NCBI GenBank assembly: GCA_030680575.1
Contig: JAUXVI010000019.1
Coordinates: 1-52,405 of the forward strand
Reading direction: 5' to 3'
Source: Hylemonella sp.
Lineage (GTDB): Bacteria > Pseudomonadota > Gammaproteobacteria > Burkholderiales > Burkholderiaceae_C
DNA length: 52,405 nucleotides
The notes under the pieces are model-generated. The model worked only from the letters and a program-made list of their open reading frames with translations. It had not been told where the DNA came from and searched no databases. Below, one piece after another: positions 1 through 8,767 of the stretch (position 1 is the first letter of the stretch; each line of letters opens with the position of its first letter). A program made the position numbers and the translations under genes.

Positions 1-347
1 TGGCCGGCCGTTCTGCCGAAGCCGCCAAGGAAATCAAGACCCTGATCACCGACAGCGTGCAGCGGGTCGAGCAGGGTACCGCCCTGGTCGACCAGGCCGG
101 CACCACCATGAGTGAGGTGGTGAGCAGCATCCGCCGCGTCACCGACATCATGGGCGAGATCAGTTCCGCCAGCTCGGAGCAGAGCGCCGGTGTGGCCCAG
201 ATTGCCGAAGCCGTGACCCAGATGGACCAGACCACACAGCAGAACGCGGCGCTGGTGGAAGAAATCGCCGCAGCGGCCTCCAGTCTCAAAAATCAGGCGG
301 AGGATCTGGTCAACACGGTGGCCGTGTTCCGCCTCAATCCCGCCTGA
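1..347 (+). CDS. Methyl-accepting chemotaxis protein, C-terminal fragment (cut by window edge)
   Basis: This is the distal part of a chemoreceptor cytoplasmic domain, open from the first bases of the window (frame begins at base 3) to a TGA at 345-347. It reads [15 protein letters not shown] and then the descending signalling helix with [16 protein letters not shown]. The visible part is the C-terminal helix of the four-helix bundle that relays ligand state to CheA/CheW at the inner membrane. It ends in FRLNPA and has no CheR-docking pentapeptide, unlike its downstream neighbour. It is almost collinear with 1440-1780 of the next gene, so the two are recent tandem paralogues. The N-terminus and sensor domain lie outside the window. 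Confidence 0.9.
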   Translation, partial: AGRSAEAAKEIKTLITDSVQRVEQGTALVDQAGTTMSEVVSSIRRVTDIMGEISSASSEQSAGVAQIAEAVTQMDQTTQQNAALVEEIAAAASSLKNQAEDLVNTVAVFRLNPA

Positions 348-478
348 GCCCGCCTGCCACCCCGCTGTGTCTCCAATTTGCCGCGGCGAGCTGCGAACGC
401 GGCCCGTAGGGGGTGCTCCCTCAGTCTCAGATATGTTTGCAAGCGCTCACAATCTGAATTTGCTTTGTCATATGTGAT

Positions 479-499
479 ATCAAACCAATCCGGTTTGAT
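479..499. repeat. Perfect 8-bp inverted repeat upstream of the truncated chemoreceptor
   Basis: The arms ATCAAACC and GGTTTGAT are separated by five bases. The repeat sits in an AT-rich stretch about 22 bp before the ATG at 522. It could be an operator or a weak hairpin. No T-run follows, so it does not look like a terminator. The function is unknown. Confidence 0.35.
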
Positions 500-521
500 C
501 GTCCACGCTAATTTAACCAGT

Positions 522-1967
522 ATGTCAACACCCAAGAAGAGCATTCATTTGCATTATTTGATAATTTTGATAATAATCGCCGAATCATACAAGAAACCGC
601 TGCTCACAACCTTCTGGGAGCTGGGCGAGCAAAACATCAAACTGATCCAGGAAGGCAGGAAGGACGAGGCCTTCGAATTCCTGGTTTCAAAGACCATCCC
701 TGCCCGTAATCAGCTGCTGTCTGTGAGCGAGGGCGAGAAGAATCGGCAGAACAAAGTGCTGACCGAAGAACTCGAAGAGCTGAAGAGTCGTGCCGATACC
801 ACCCGCTTGGAGATCGTCGCGCTGGTGATTGTCGTCGCAGTTGGATTGATGATTTTCTCTTGGTACATCTCAGGCGTCCTGCGCCGCAGGGTGGAGATCT
901 CGCAGGCCGTGGCAGACCGGGTCCGGGATGGCGATTTGACTGTCCCGGTCACCGACAACGCTCGTGATGAGTTCAGCCCGCTGCTGGTTTCCCTGGCAGA
1001 TATGCAGACATCGCTGTCGCGCATTGTCTCTTCCGTGCGCCAGAACTCGGAATCCGTCTCGACCGCTTCAGCCGAAATTGCCCAAGGAAATCAGGACCTC
1101 AGCGCCCGCACCGAGAGCCAGGCCAGCGCTCTGGAAGAAACCGCCGCCTCGATGGAAGAGCTCGGCTCCACTGTCAAACAGAACGCCGACAACGCCCGCC
1201 AGGCCAATCAGCTGGCGCAGAGTGCGTCCACCGTGGCAGTGCAAGGTGGCGAAGTGGTGGCCCAGGTGGTCGACACCATGAAGGGCATCAACGAATCGAG
1301 CAAGAAGATTGCCGACATCATCAGCGTGATCGACGGCATTGCCTTCCAGACCAACATCCTGGCCTTGAACGCCGCGGTGGAAGCTGCCCGTGCTGGCGAA
1401 CAAGGCCGTGGTTTTGCCGTGGTGGCCAGTGAAGTGCGTTCCCTGGCCGGTCGTTCGGCCGAAGCCGCCAAAGAGATCAAGACCCTGATTGATGACAGCG
1501 TGCAACGTGTCGAGCAGGGCAGTGCCCTGGTGGACCGGGCCGGCAGCACCATGACCGAAGTGGTGAGCAGCATCCGCCGCGTGACCGACATCATGGGTGA
1601 GATCAGTGCCGCCAGTTCCGAGCAGAGCAGCGGCGTGGCTCAGGTGGGCGAGGCTGTGACGCAGATGGACCAGGCGACGCAACAGAATGCGGCACTGGTG
1701 GAAGAGATGGCCGCGGCCGCTTCCTGCCTGAAGTCGCAGGCACAGGACCTGGTGCAGACCGTGGCGGTGTTCAAGCTGGCACAGGGGCAGGGGCTGGCAC
1801 AGGCTGCCCCGATGAAAACCATCAGCCGGCCGATGCCCCCATCGGCAAGCAAAGCAGCAGCCCCCAAGGCACTTGCCAAACCGGCAGCCAAGACCGCCCT
1901 GCCCCCTGCCAGCAAGCCTGCCAGCGTCAAGTCGGCAGAACCCGCTGGCGACTGGGAGTCGTTCTAA
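522..1967 (+). CDS. Methyl-accepting chemotaxis protein lacking most of its sensor domain
   Basis: This chemoreceptor has one clear transmembrane helix (residues ~97-120 from the ATG at 522), a HAMP segment (~121-172) and a complete MCP signalling domain with the conserved tip [19 protein letters not shown]. It ends in DWESF, a CheR/CheB-docking-type pentapeptide on a flexible Ala/Pro/Lys linker. Only the last part of a four-helix-bundle-like periplasmic domain is present (homology starts near [18 protein letters not shown]). TM1 is missing or reduced to the short stretch LIILIIIA. The AT-rich 5' part (420-600) does not read like the rest of the gene, and no good Shine-Dalgarno precedes the ATG. 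The frame stays open upstream to 378. It may be a 5'-truncated, non-functional copy. The signalling domain nearly duplicates the preceding gene. Confidence 0.75.
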   Translation: MSTPKKSIHLHYLIILIIIAESYKKPLLTTFWELGEQNIKLIQEGRKDEAFEFLVSKTIPARNQLLSVSEGEKNRQNKVLTEELEELKSRADTTRLEIVALVIVVAVGLMIFSWYISGVLRRRVEISQAVADRVRDGDLTVPVTDNARDEFSPLLVSLADMQTSLSRIVSSVRQNSESVSTASAEIAQGNQDLSARTESQASALEETAASMEELGSTVKQNADNARQANQLAQSASTVAVQGGEVVAQVVDTMKGINESSKKIADIISVIDGIAFQTNILALNAAVEAARAGEQGRGFAVVASEVRSLAGRSAEAAKEIKTLIDDSVQRVEQGSALVDRAGSTMTEVVSSIRRVTDIMGEISAASSEQSSGVAQVGEAVTQMDQATQQNAALVEEMAAAASCLKSQAQDLVQTVAVFKLAQGQGLAQAAPMKTISRPMPPSASKAAAPKALAKPAAKTALPPASKPASVKSAEPAGDWESF

Positions 1968-2031
1968 GCCAGGGAGAGGATGACGGGCTCAAGCTGGCCC
2001 CCGTTGGGCAGAGACCAGCTCCGTTGAATCG

Positions 2032-2994
2032 CTAAGCCTTGGGCGGACGTTTGCTGCGCGCACGCGGATGCGCGGCATCGTAGGCCTTGGCCAAGTGCTG
2101 AAAATCAAGCCGGGTGTAGACCTGCGTGGTGCTGATGTTGGCGTGACCCAGCAGCTCCTGCACCGCACGCAGGTCGCTGCTGGATTGCAGCACATGGCTG
2201 GCAAAGGAGTGGCGCAGCATGTGCGGGTGCACTGGCGTGGCCAGCCCGGCCTGCAGGCTGCGGCGCTTGAGACGCTGCCAGATCGACTGCGCCGTCAGGC
2301 GCGTGCCGTTGCGGCCGATGAAGAGCGCATGCTGGTCCGCCGGCGCCCCCAACTGGGCGCGCAGCACCAACCACTTTGTCAAAGCCGCCAGCGCCTCGCG
2401 CCCCACCGGCACGCTGCGGCGTTTGCCGCCTTTGCCCAGCACATGGGCCTCGGCCGCCTGCAGATCAACCCAGCCCCGCGCTGCAGCGCTGGCCGCCACG
2501 TCCAGCCCGGTCAGTTCGGCCACACGCAAGCCGCTGCTGTAGAGCAGCTCCACCATGGCGGCGTCGCGCGCTTCCAGCCAGGGATCGGTCTCTTCATTAC
2601 GAAACGCGGCCAATTGCACCGCATCGTCGACGCTGAGTGCTTTCGGTAAGGGCTTGGCCGCTTTCGGCGAGCGCACGTCCTGCACCGGGTTGCTGGCCAC
2701 CAGCCCCTCGCGCCCCAGCCAGGCATACAGACCGCGCCAGCCCGAGAGGATGAGCGCAATACCGCGGCCGCTGCGGCCACCGCTGTGCATCTGTGCCACC
2801 CAGCGGCGGATGTGGGCGTTCTGCACGCGCGTCAGCGCCACCGGCACCTGGGCCGCAAAGTCGCTGAGTTTTTGCAAGTCAAGCGCATAGAGCTCGACGG
2901 TGCGTTGCGCCAGCCGTTTCTCAACCCGGACATGCTCCAGGTAGCGCTCGACGAGTTCTTCGTCACTGCCACCCTGGACCATGTCCGGTGCCAC
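2032..2994 (-). CDS. xerC: Tyrosine recombinase XerC
   Basis: XerC is the site-specific recombinase that acts with XerD at dif to resolve chromosome dimers. The protein has 320 residues. It has an N-terminal SAM-like core-binding domain (~10-100) and a C-terminal catalytic domain with the full R-K-H-R-H-Y set: R157 (SSGLRVAEL), K188, H258, R261 (HMLRHSFASH), H284 (LLGHANIS) and Y293 (QVYTRL). The chosen start is a GTG preceded by GAGG seven bases upstream; an ATG twelve bases further in (2982) is the alternative. The gene begins four bases after the DUF484 stop, so dapF-DUF484-xerC is one transcript, an order widely conserved in beta/gammaproteobacteria. Confidence 0.95.
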   Translation of the reverse strand: MAPDMVQGGSDEELVERYLEHVRVEKRLAQRTVELYALDLQKLSDFAAQVPVALTRVQNAHIRRWVAQMHSGGRSGRGIALILSGWRGLYAWLGREGLVASNPVQDVRSPKAAKPLPKALSVDDAVQLAAFRNEETDPWLEARDAAMVELLYSSGLRVAELTGLDVAASAAARGWVDLQAAEAHVLGKGGKRRSVPVGREALAALTKWLVLRAQLGAPADQHALFIGRNGTRLTAQSIWQRLKRRSLQAGLATPVHPHMLRHSFASHVLQSSSDLRAVQELLGHANISTTQVYTRLDFQHLAKAYDAAHPRARSKRPPKA

Positions 2995-2998
2995 GTCT

Positions 2999-3685
2999 TT
3001 ACCTCAGCGGCGAGAGCGCCGCGCTGGCCAGTTCGGCAATGCGTTCCAGAAAGTCGGTGCCCATGGTGCTGACGAAACGCTGGGCATCCGGCGAGGCCAG
3101 CACCAGCATGCCGAAGGCCGGCGTGGTATTGCCGGAGGCCGCCGCACGCAGCGGTAGCAGCGCCAGCGAAGCGGCCTGCGCCGGCACGTCCAGCCAGCCC
3201 GCGGCTTCGAAACCGGAGTTGACGCCGCAGAAAGGTTCGCGCAGCGAGGAGGCAAACACCTTGGCATCTTCGCTGACGTTCTGCGCGAAGGCCGCACCGG
3301 CAAATTCCGGTGCCACGTCCCAGACCCGGATGGCCACCTGCGGCACCGAGAACTGCGTCTGGATCGAGCTGGCAATGGTGGCGGGCAGGTTGGTGAAGTC
3401 CAACGTCAGGAACAGGTCGCGCGCCCAGACCAGCAGCTTGTCCAGCAGCGCCAGGTTGTCGTTGCCGTGGCGGATCATGTCCATGATGCGGCCTTCGAGC
3501 ATGCGGATCTTGTCGCGCAGCATTTCCGCCTGGCGCTCCTGCAAGCTCACCGCGCGGTGGCTGTGCGGGCTGGTCAGGTGCACGGCGGCCAGCAGCTCGG
3601 CATGGCGTTCGAAAAACTCGGGGTTGTTGCCCAGGTAGTGGGCAATATCGTCTTCGGTCACGGGGTTCAGGTGTTGGTTGCTCAT
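2999..3685 (-). CDS. DUF484 family protein
   Basis: The protein has 228 residues and matches the DUF484 (YigA-like) family. It opens with [24 protein letters not shown], followed by a coiled segment ([20 protein letters not shown]) and a GAF-like remainder. The biochemical role is unknown. The family is known mainly from its fixed position between dapF and xerC, which is also seen here. The ATG overlaps the dapF stop in an ATGA, implying translational coupling. No signal peptide or membrane helix is visible. Confidence 0.88.
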   Translation of the reverse strand: MSNQHLNPVTEDDIAHYLGNNPEFFERHAELLAAVHLTSPHSHRAVSLQERQAEMLRDKIRMLEGRIMDMIRHGNDNLALLDKLLVWARDLFLTLDFTNLPATIASSIQTQFSVPQVAIRVWDVAPEFAGAAFAQNVSEDAKVFASSLREPFCGVNSGFEAAGWLDVPAQAASLALLPLRAAASGNTTPAFGMLVLASPDAQRFVSTMGTDFLERIAELASAALSPLR

Positions 3686-4569
3686 GTCAGTTCAGGTAGT
3701 TCTATTTCGCCCTGGAAAACCGTGGTGGCCGGTCCCGTCATCATCACCGGTGCAGTTGTGTCTTGACTGACACCGGCCCATTCAATTGTCAGCACGCCGC
3801 CGCGGGTCTGCACGTCAACGCGCGCATCCAGCAGCCCGAGCCGGATGCCCGCCACCACCGCAGCGCAGGCGCCCGTGCCGCAGGCCAGCGTTTCGCCAGC
3901 ACCGCGCTCCCAGACACGCAGCTTGATGTGCGTGCGGTCCAGCACCTGCATGAAGCCGGCGTTGACGCGACGCGGGAAACGCGGGTGGTGTTCGATCAAC
4001 AGCCCTTGCGTCAGCACCGGCGCGTGCTCCACATCGTCCACCACCTGCACCGCATGCGGGTTGCCCATGGACACAGTTGCTACAAAAACAGTAGCTGCTT
4101 GCGCATTGGCAGCAAGGTCCAGCGACCATTTTTGCCATGAACCACTGGGCTCAGGCGTCAGGCCGGTGGCGTCAAAGGGAATGCGTGGCAGATCGAACAC
4201 CGGCGCCCCCATGTCCACCGTCACACGGCCATCGGCCTGCAAGCGCGGCTCGATCACACCGCCCAGGGTCTGCACCCGGATGGTGTCTTTGGGCGTCAGC
4301 CCCTGGTCGTGCACATAACGCGCAAAACAACGTGCGCCGTTGCCGCACTGCTCGACCTCGGCGCCATCGGCGTTGTGGATCACGTATTCAAAGTCAACGT
4401 CGGGCGTGGGGGCCGGCCGCACGGTCAGGATCTGGTCGGCACCAACGCCGAAGTGGCGGTCGGCCAGCCAGCGGTACTGGGCCGTGCTCAAGCCCAGCCG
4501 CCCGCGCGTCTCGTCCAGCACCACGAAATCGTTGCCGGCTCCCTGCATCTTGGTAAAGCGGATTCGCAT
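3682..4569 (-). CDS. dapF: Diaminopimelate epimerase
   Basis: DapF converts LL- to meso-diaminopimelate for lysine and peptidoglycan synthesis in the cytosol. The 295-residue sequence starts [15 protein letters not shown] and carries both catalytic cysteines in their motifs: C75 ([11 protein letters not shown]) and C230 ([11 protein letters not shown]). Between residues ~141 and 168 there is an extra Trp/Ala-rich stretch. It coincides with a copy of a short interspersed repeat (4078-4137), so the insertion appears to be tolerated in frame in a surface region. The gene is first in an operon with DUF484 and xerC and is divergent from the NUDIX/MBL gene. Confidence 0.95.
   Translation of the reverse strand: MRIRFTKMQGAGNDFVVLDETRGRLGLSTAQYRWLADRHFGVGADQILTVRPAPTPDVDFEYVIHNADGAEVEQCGNGARCFARYVHDQGLTPKDTIRVQTLGGVIEPRLQADGRVTVDMGAPVFDLPRIPFDATGLTPEPSGSWQKWSLDLAANAQAATVFVATVSMGNPHAVQVVDDVEHAPVLTQGLLIEHHPRFPRRVNAGFMQVLDRTHIKLRVWERGAGETLACGTGACAAVVAGIRLGLLDARVDVQTRGGVLTIEWAGVSQDTTAPVMMTGPATTVFQGEIELPELT
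4078..4137. repeat. Interspersed short repeat, copy 1 (inside dapF)
   Basis: The core GCTACAAAAACAGTAGCTGC is followed by a GCGC-rich half and then a CCATTTTTGCC end. It has the same layout as copies at 5861, 18668, 24859 and 49275: a GCTA(t/c)-A-rich-(a/g)TAGCTG hairpin followed by a second short half. It is translated as part of DapF. Confidence 0.6.
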
Positions 4570-4692
4570 GACGACAAATTATCCGCTGATTTCCATCCAT
4601 GTCCCGAGAGCTGACTGTCTGTTGCATCCTGCGGTCAGCGCCAAGCCGCCTACATGGCTCGGCGCTGCCGGTTTGGCGGCACAATGCGCCGC

Positions 4693-6363
4693 ATGCCCCG
4701 TCTGAATCAGTTGCTGCACGCCCAGCGTGAACCTGTTGCCCCCCTGCATGCCGCCACCGTGCTCCTGCTGCGCGACGGCCCGCAGGGGCTGGAGGTCTTG
4801 ATGACACGCCGCTCGCTGAGCGCCAGCTTCGCGCCCGGCGCCTATGTGTTCCCTGGCGGCGGCATCGATGTTGCCGATGCGCAAGCCCATGCGCTGGCGC
4901 AGCGCCGCCCCGGCCAGAGCGACGAGCACCTGACGCAGGCGATTGCCGCCATCCGCGAGAGCTTCGAGGAACTCGGCATTCTGCTGGCGCGCCGCGCCGA
5001 CGGCTCACACACCGATGCCAGCGACCTGGCCCGGCTCGACCGCCACGCGCCGCTGCTGCCGCAATGCCAGGCACACGGCCTGACGCTGGCCGCCAACGAA
5101 GTCTTCGTGCTGGCGCGCTGGATCACCGACCGCGACCTGCCGCGCCGCTTTGACGTGCCCTTTCTGGTGGCGCGCATGCCGCACAAGCAGACCCCGGTGG
5201 CCGACGAGCGTGAGCAGTTCGACCCGGTGTGGGTGCGCCCGGCCGATGCGCTGGCACGCCACCGCGAAGGCAGCTTCTTCATGATCTTCCCGACCGTGCG
5301 CACGCTGGAGCGGCTGCTGCATTTCCCGGACGTGGCAACCGTGCTGCAGGCCTGCGCCGCCACCGAAGAACCGCTGTGGACCAGTTGCCCGCGCGCCGGC
5401 CTGCTGGTGGGGCGTGAAGCGCGCTACATGGAAGGCGACCCGCCTTATGGCGAGTTGGCTCTGGTCTGCCCTGACGGCCAGATGCTGCACCACCTCGACT
5501 GGCAGAACGAGCTGCCGGTGCCGCTGCTGAAGAACGTGCAGCGCCTGACCGCGCCCAACCCCGGGGTGATGACCGGCCCCGGCACCAACAGCTACCTGGT
5601 GGGCGACCCGCGCACCGGCTACATCGTGATCGACCCGGGCCCGAACGACCCCGAGCACCTGGAACGCCTGTGGCGCGCCGCCGGCGGCGACATCCGCATG
5701 ATCGTCTGCACCCACTCGCATGCCGACCATTCGCCCGGGGCACGCCCGCTGCAGGCGCTGTGCCTGAACGCCGGCCAAGGCCACGGCGTGCCGCCGGTGC
5801 TGGGCCTGCCCTCGGCACCCACCGCGCGCGCCGCCAGCCACTTCACGCCCGACCGGGCGCTACAACATCAGGAGCTGCTGACGCTTATTTCACAAGGGCT
5901 GGAGCCCGAAATCACCCATACCCTGCAGGTGATCCACACCCCCGGCCATGCCGCCAACCACCTGTGCCTGGCACTGGTGGAAGACGGCCTGCTGTTCTCG
6001 GGCGACCACATCCTCAACGGCAGCACCACGGTGATCGACCCGCCGGACGGCAACATGACGGCCTACCTCGACTCGCTGGCGCTGCTGGACGATGCCTGCG
6101 CCGAGCACCGCATCGACTTCATCCTGCCGGCGCATGGCCACGTGCTGGGCGCCGCGCGGCAGGCCATAACGCAATTGCGCGCCCACCGCCTGCAGCGCGA
6201 GGCCAAGGTGTTGCGCGTGATGCAGGCCCTGCCCGAAGGCACAATGGACGAGTGGGTGGCGCAGGCTTATGACGATGTGCCCGAGCGCATCTGGCCGGTG
6301 GCCAAACGCTCGCTGCTAGCCCATGTAGAACGCCTGCGCGCCCTGCCGCCCGGCAACGATTGA
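4693..6363 (+). CDS. NUDIX hydrolase / metallo-beta-lactamase-fold two-domain protein
   Basis: The predicted cytosolic protein of 556 residues fuses two hydrolase folds. The N-terminal half is NUDIX-like: YVFPGGGIDV, then RESFEELGI at 88-96, with about 30 residues between the glycines and the REx2EE helix, as in NUDT19/CoA-type Nudix proteins rather than the compact box. The C-terminal half has metallo-beta-lactamase motifs HSHADH (341-346), HTPGHAANH, GDHIL and ILPAHGH, so the dinuclear zinc site is complete. The substrate is unknown; a CoA-ester or thioester/nucleotide substrate is only a guess. ATGs at 4684 and 4693 are both possible and neither has a clear Shine-Dalgarno. A short interspersed repeat lies in frame near 5861-5917. 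The next gene starts four bases after the stop. Confidence 0.85.
   Translation: MPRLNQLLHAQREPVAPLHAATVLLLRDGPQGLEVLMTRRSLSASFAPGAYVFPGGGIDVADAQAHALAQRRPGQSDEHLTQAIAAIRESFEELGILLARRADGSHTDASDLARLDRHAPLLPQCQAHGLTLAANEVFVLARWITDRDLPRRFDVPFLVARMPHKQTPVADEREQFDPVWVRPADALARHREGSFFMIFPTVRTLERLLHFPDVATVLQACAATEEPLWTSCPRAGLLVGREARYMEGDPPYGELALVCPDGQMLHHLDWQNELPVPLLKNVQRLTAPNPGVMTGPGTNSYLVGDPRTGYIVIDPGPNDPEHLERLWRAAGGDIRMIVCTHSHADHSPGARPLQALCLNAGQGHGVPPVLGLPSAPTARAASHFTPDRALQHQELLTLISQGLEPEITHTLQVIHTPGHAANHLCLALVEDGLLFSGDHILNGSTTVIDPPDGNMTAYLDSLALLDDACAEHRIDFILPAHGHVLGAARQAITQLRAHRLQREAKVLRVMQALPEGTMDEWVAQAYDDVPERIWPVAKRSLLAHVERLRALPPGND
5861..5917. repeat. Interspersed short repeat, copy 2 (inside the NUDIX/MBL gene)
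   Basis: The sequence GCTACAACATCAGGAGCTGC is followed by GACGCTTATTTCACAAGGGC and a GGAGCCC end. It shares the half GCGCTTATTTCACAAG with the copy at 24859. It is translated as a linker (LQHQELLTLISQGLEPEITH) between the MBL metal motifs. Confidence 0.6.
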
Positions 6364-6367
6364 CCCC

Positions 6368-7153
6368 ATGCCCTCTTCTTCAGACCACTCCGATTCTTCC
6401 TCCACCGCCGGCATGCGCCTGGCCCGGCGCGTTGCCGAACTGGCCGGCTGCTCGCGCCGCGAGGCCGAGCTCTACATCGAAGGCGGCTGGGTCCGCGTGA
6501 ACGGCGAAGTGGTGGAAGTGCCCCAGTTCCGCGTGCTGGACCAGACCATCGAGATCGACCCCGCCGCGCTACGCCAGCCAGCCGCAGCCCAGGTGCCCGT
6601 CACCCTGGTGCTGAACAAACCGCCGGACTTCATCGCCACGGCCGCCACCGGGCAGGCCCGCGCCGCCATCGACCTGCTGCGCCCGGAACAACGCCACAGC
6701 AGCGATCGCTCAGGCATCCGCCAGCTGCAACGCCACCTGCGCGAGCTGGAAGTCGTCACCCCGCTGGAGCCTGCAGCCAGCGGCCTGCTGGTCTTCACGC
6801 AGGACTGGCGCGTAAAACGCAAGCTGGTGGAGGATGGGGCGCTGGTGGAACACGAGGTCATGGTGGACGTGCGCGGCACCGTCTCACCTGAGGCGCTGCA
6901 GCAACTCAACCGTGCCCCGGTGGTCGACGGCCGCGCCATGGCGCCCGCCCGGGTCAGCGTGAACCGGCAGACGGGGGATATCACCGGCCTGCGCTTTGCC
7001 CTCAAGGGTTATTGGCCCGGCCAGATTGCGCACATGTGTTCCGCCGCCGGACTGCAGATCCTGGCCGTCAAGCGCATCCGCATCGGGCGCCTGCCGCTGG
7101 CCGGCCTGCCCGAGGGGCACTGGCGTTACCTGATGCCGTACGAACGCTTCTGA
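6368..7153 (+). CDS. RsuA/RluF-like RNA pseudouridine synthase homologue with altered catalytic site
   Basis: The 261-residue protein has a Ser-rich N-terminus, an S4 RNA-binding domain (~16-62, RLARRVAELAGCSRREAE) and a pseudouridine-synthase-like domain with VLNKPPDF. The family motif is normally GRLDxxTxGLLLLT, with the Asp as the essential nucleophile. Here it reads TPLEPAASGLLVFTQD, with Glu at 124 and the preceding Arg lost. It may be catalytically inactive or use Glu; this is inference. The fold and RNA-binding domain otherwise look intact. It is probably co-transcribed with the NUDIX/MBL gene and converges on the LysR gene with 12 bp between the stops. Confidence 0.8.
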   Translation: MPSSSDHSDSSSTAGMRLARRVAELAGCSRREAELYIEGGWVRVNGEVVEVPQFRVLDQTIEIDPAALRQPAAAQVPVTLVLNKPPDFIATAATGQARAAIDLLRPEQRHSSDRSGIRQLQRHLRELEVVTPLEPAASGLLVFTQDWRVKRKLVEDGALVEHEVMVDVRGTVSPEALQQLNRAPVVDGRAMAPARVSVNRQTGDITGLRFALKGYWPGQIAHMCSAAGLQILAVKRIRIGRLPLAGLPEGHWRYLMPYERF

Positions 7154-7165
7154 TCGGCGCTTTGT

Positions 7166-8062
7166 CTAGGCGCTGAACAGCCGACCGCGCGCTGCCTGTG
7201 TGATGGCCGCCACCGCCGGGTGCTTGATGCGGCGTTCCACCGAAACGGCGAAAAACTCCTCCACCAGTTCGTCGCTGCGGCCGATGACCTCCACCCCATA
7301 GTGCGCCACTGTCTCCGCCTCCAGCACGCTGGGCGACATGAAAACACCACGTCCTTCGCGGCCGAAGGCCGTCATCAACGCGCCGTCGTCGAACTCTCCC
7401 ACGACACGCGGCTGGATCTGATGCCGGGCCAGCCAGCCGTCCAGCTGCTGGCGTACCGAGGAGGCAGCCCCCTGGATCAGCATCGGCGCGTCGTGCAGGC
7501 ATTGCGGAAAGCGGCCCTGCAACTGGCTTTTCAGCGCCGGCGTACAGAAGAAACTCATGGGCGAGGTCCCCAACGCATGGTTGAAGGCCTTGACGCTGAT
7601 GCGGCGCGTTAACGGCTCGTCGGCGATCACCAGGTCAAGCCGGTGCAGCGCCAGTTGCGCCAACAGGTCGGGGAACTTGCCCTCGCTGCCGATCAGCCGC
7701 ACCGGCACGTCCAGGCTCATGGCCGGCTCCAGCAGGCGGTAGGCCACCGACTTGGCTACCGAGTCGGCCACGCCGACCCGGAAGTCGAGCACGCGCGGCC
7801 CGCTGCGCGGCTGGCGCAGGGCGGCCTCCAGCTCGGCCCCCAGGGTGAAGATGTCGTCGGCATAACCCAGCGCCACGCGACCGTCATCGGTCAGCTCCAG
7901 CTGGCGGCCGCTCTTGCGAAACAGCTTGCGCCCCAACCGCTCCTCCAGCAGTTTGATCTGGCCCGACAGCGTTTGCGGCGTTGTATGTAACTGCTCACCT
8001 GCGCGCATGATGCCGCCAGCACGGGCCGTGACCCAGAAATAATGCAAATGCTTGAAATTCAT
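7166..8062 (-). CDS. LysR-family regulator, NhaR-like
   Basis: The 298-residue protein has an N-terminal winged helix (MNFKHLHYFWVTARAGGIMRA, PQTLSGQIKLLEERLG) and a LysR effector domain. The whole length resembles E. coli NhaR, including FRVGVADSV, EFDDGALMTAFGREGRGVF and KHPAVAAI. NhaR activates Na+/H+ antiporter expression in response to sodium and pH, but no antiporter gene is nearby, so the target here is unknown. It is divergent from the IscR-like gene across 131 bp, which probably contains both promoters. Confidence 0.85.
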   Translation of the reverse strand: MNFKHLHYFWVTARAGGIMRAGEQLHTTPQTLSGQIKLLEERLGRKLFRKSGRQLELTDDGRVALGYADDIFTLGAELEAALRQPRSGPRVLDFRVGVADSVAKSVAYRLLEPAMSLDVPVRLIGSEGKFPDLLAQLALHRLDLVIADEPLTRRISVKAFNHALGTSPMSFFCTPALKSQLQGRFPQCLHDAPMLIQGAASSVRQQLDGWLARHQIQPRVVGEFDDGALMTAFGREGRGVFMSPSVLEAETVAHYGVEVIGRSDELVEEFFAVSVERRIKHPAVAAITQAARGRLFSA

Positions 8063-8193
8063 GGCTTATTCATTCATTCGGTTTTATCGAAGTGATTAAA
8101 CCAAAAATACGAATTTACGAGAAGTGACAGAAGGCCTACAGTCAGGGTGTGCGGGCATCTCGTCCGTGCACCTGATTGCTGAAAGGAACAGCC

Positions 8194-8730
8194 ATGCGTT
8201 TAAGCACCAAAAGCCGCTTTGCCGTTGCCGCCATGATCGACCTGACCTTGCGCGAGCAGTCCGGGCCGGTACCCCTGGGCTCTATCGGCGAGCGCCTGCA
8301 GATTTCGCTGTCTTACCTGGAGCAGATGTTCAGCAAGCTGCGCCAGCAGGGCCTGGTGGAAAGCACACGCGGCCCCGGCGGCGGCTACACGCTGGCGCGG
8401 GCGGCCCAGGCCATCAGTGTGGCTGACATCATCAGCGCCGTGGAAGGCACCCGCGCCCTGCAGATGGAAACCGTCACTGGCGCCGGTGAAGCCGGCTGCG
8501 CACTGACGCAAGAGCTGTGGACCAGCCTGAACACCAAGATGATGGAACACCTGCAGTCCATCACCCTGCACCAGCTCAGCGAGGAGCAGCGTGCCAAGGG
8601 TGGCGTGCAAGTAGAGGCACGGCCGGCCAGCAAGCGCGGCATCTTCACGCAACGCAAGGTCGCGCCGGCGAAATCGACCGTGCCGAACTCGGTGTTTGCG
8701 CTGGCCGGTGCATTGATCACCAGCCGCTGA
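8194..8730 (+). CDS. Rrf2-family transcriptional regulator, IscR-like but lacking most Fe-S ligands
   Basis: The 178-residue protein opens MRLSTKSRFAVAAMIDLTLR and keeps the IscR winged-helix signature (SLSYLEQMFSKLRQQGLVES, RGPGGGYTLAR). In IscR three cysteines and a histidine bind the [2Fe-2S] cluster just after VEGT. Here only C102 is left (EAGCALTQELW); the other two Cys positions are replaced and the His position is Gln. The protein therefore probably does not hold a standard cluster. The start has a good Shine-Dalgarno (GAAAGGAA, 8181-8188). No isc or suf genes are nearby, unlike a canonical iscRSUA operon. Confidence 0.85.
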   Translation: MRLSTKSRFAVAAMIDLTLREQSGPVPLGSIGERLQISLSYLEQMFSKLRQQGLVESTRGPGGGYTLARAAQAISVADIISAVEGTRALQMETVTGAGEAGCALTQELWTSLNTKMMEHLQSITLHQLSEEQRAKGGVQVEARPASKRGIFTQRKVAPAKSTVPNSVFALAGALITSR

Positions 8731-8732
8731 CA

Positions 8733-8756
8733 ACGCAGCGCCACGCGGCGCTGCGT
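8733..8756. terminator. Strong hairpin between the iscR-like gene and rnpB
   Basis: A perfect 10-bp stem (ACGCAGCGCC / GGCGCTGCGT) with a four-base loop lies two bases after the iscR-like stop and 11 bases beyond the rnpB 3' end. It could terminate both convergent transcripts. There is no clear T-run on either strand. Confidence 0.5.
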
Positions 8757-8767
8757 CATGAATAAGT

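Noticed and set aside
1068..1682. Long minus-strand open frame inside the chemoreceptor gene
   Set aside because: It is rich in His, Gly and Leu with no family features and is a shadow of the GC-rich plus-strand MCP frame.
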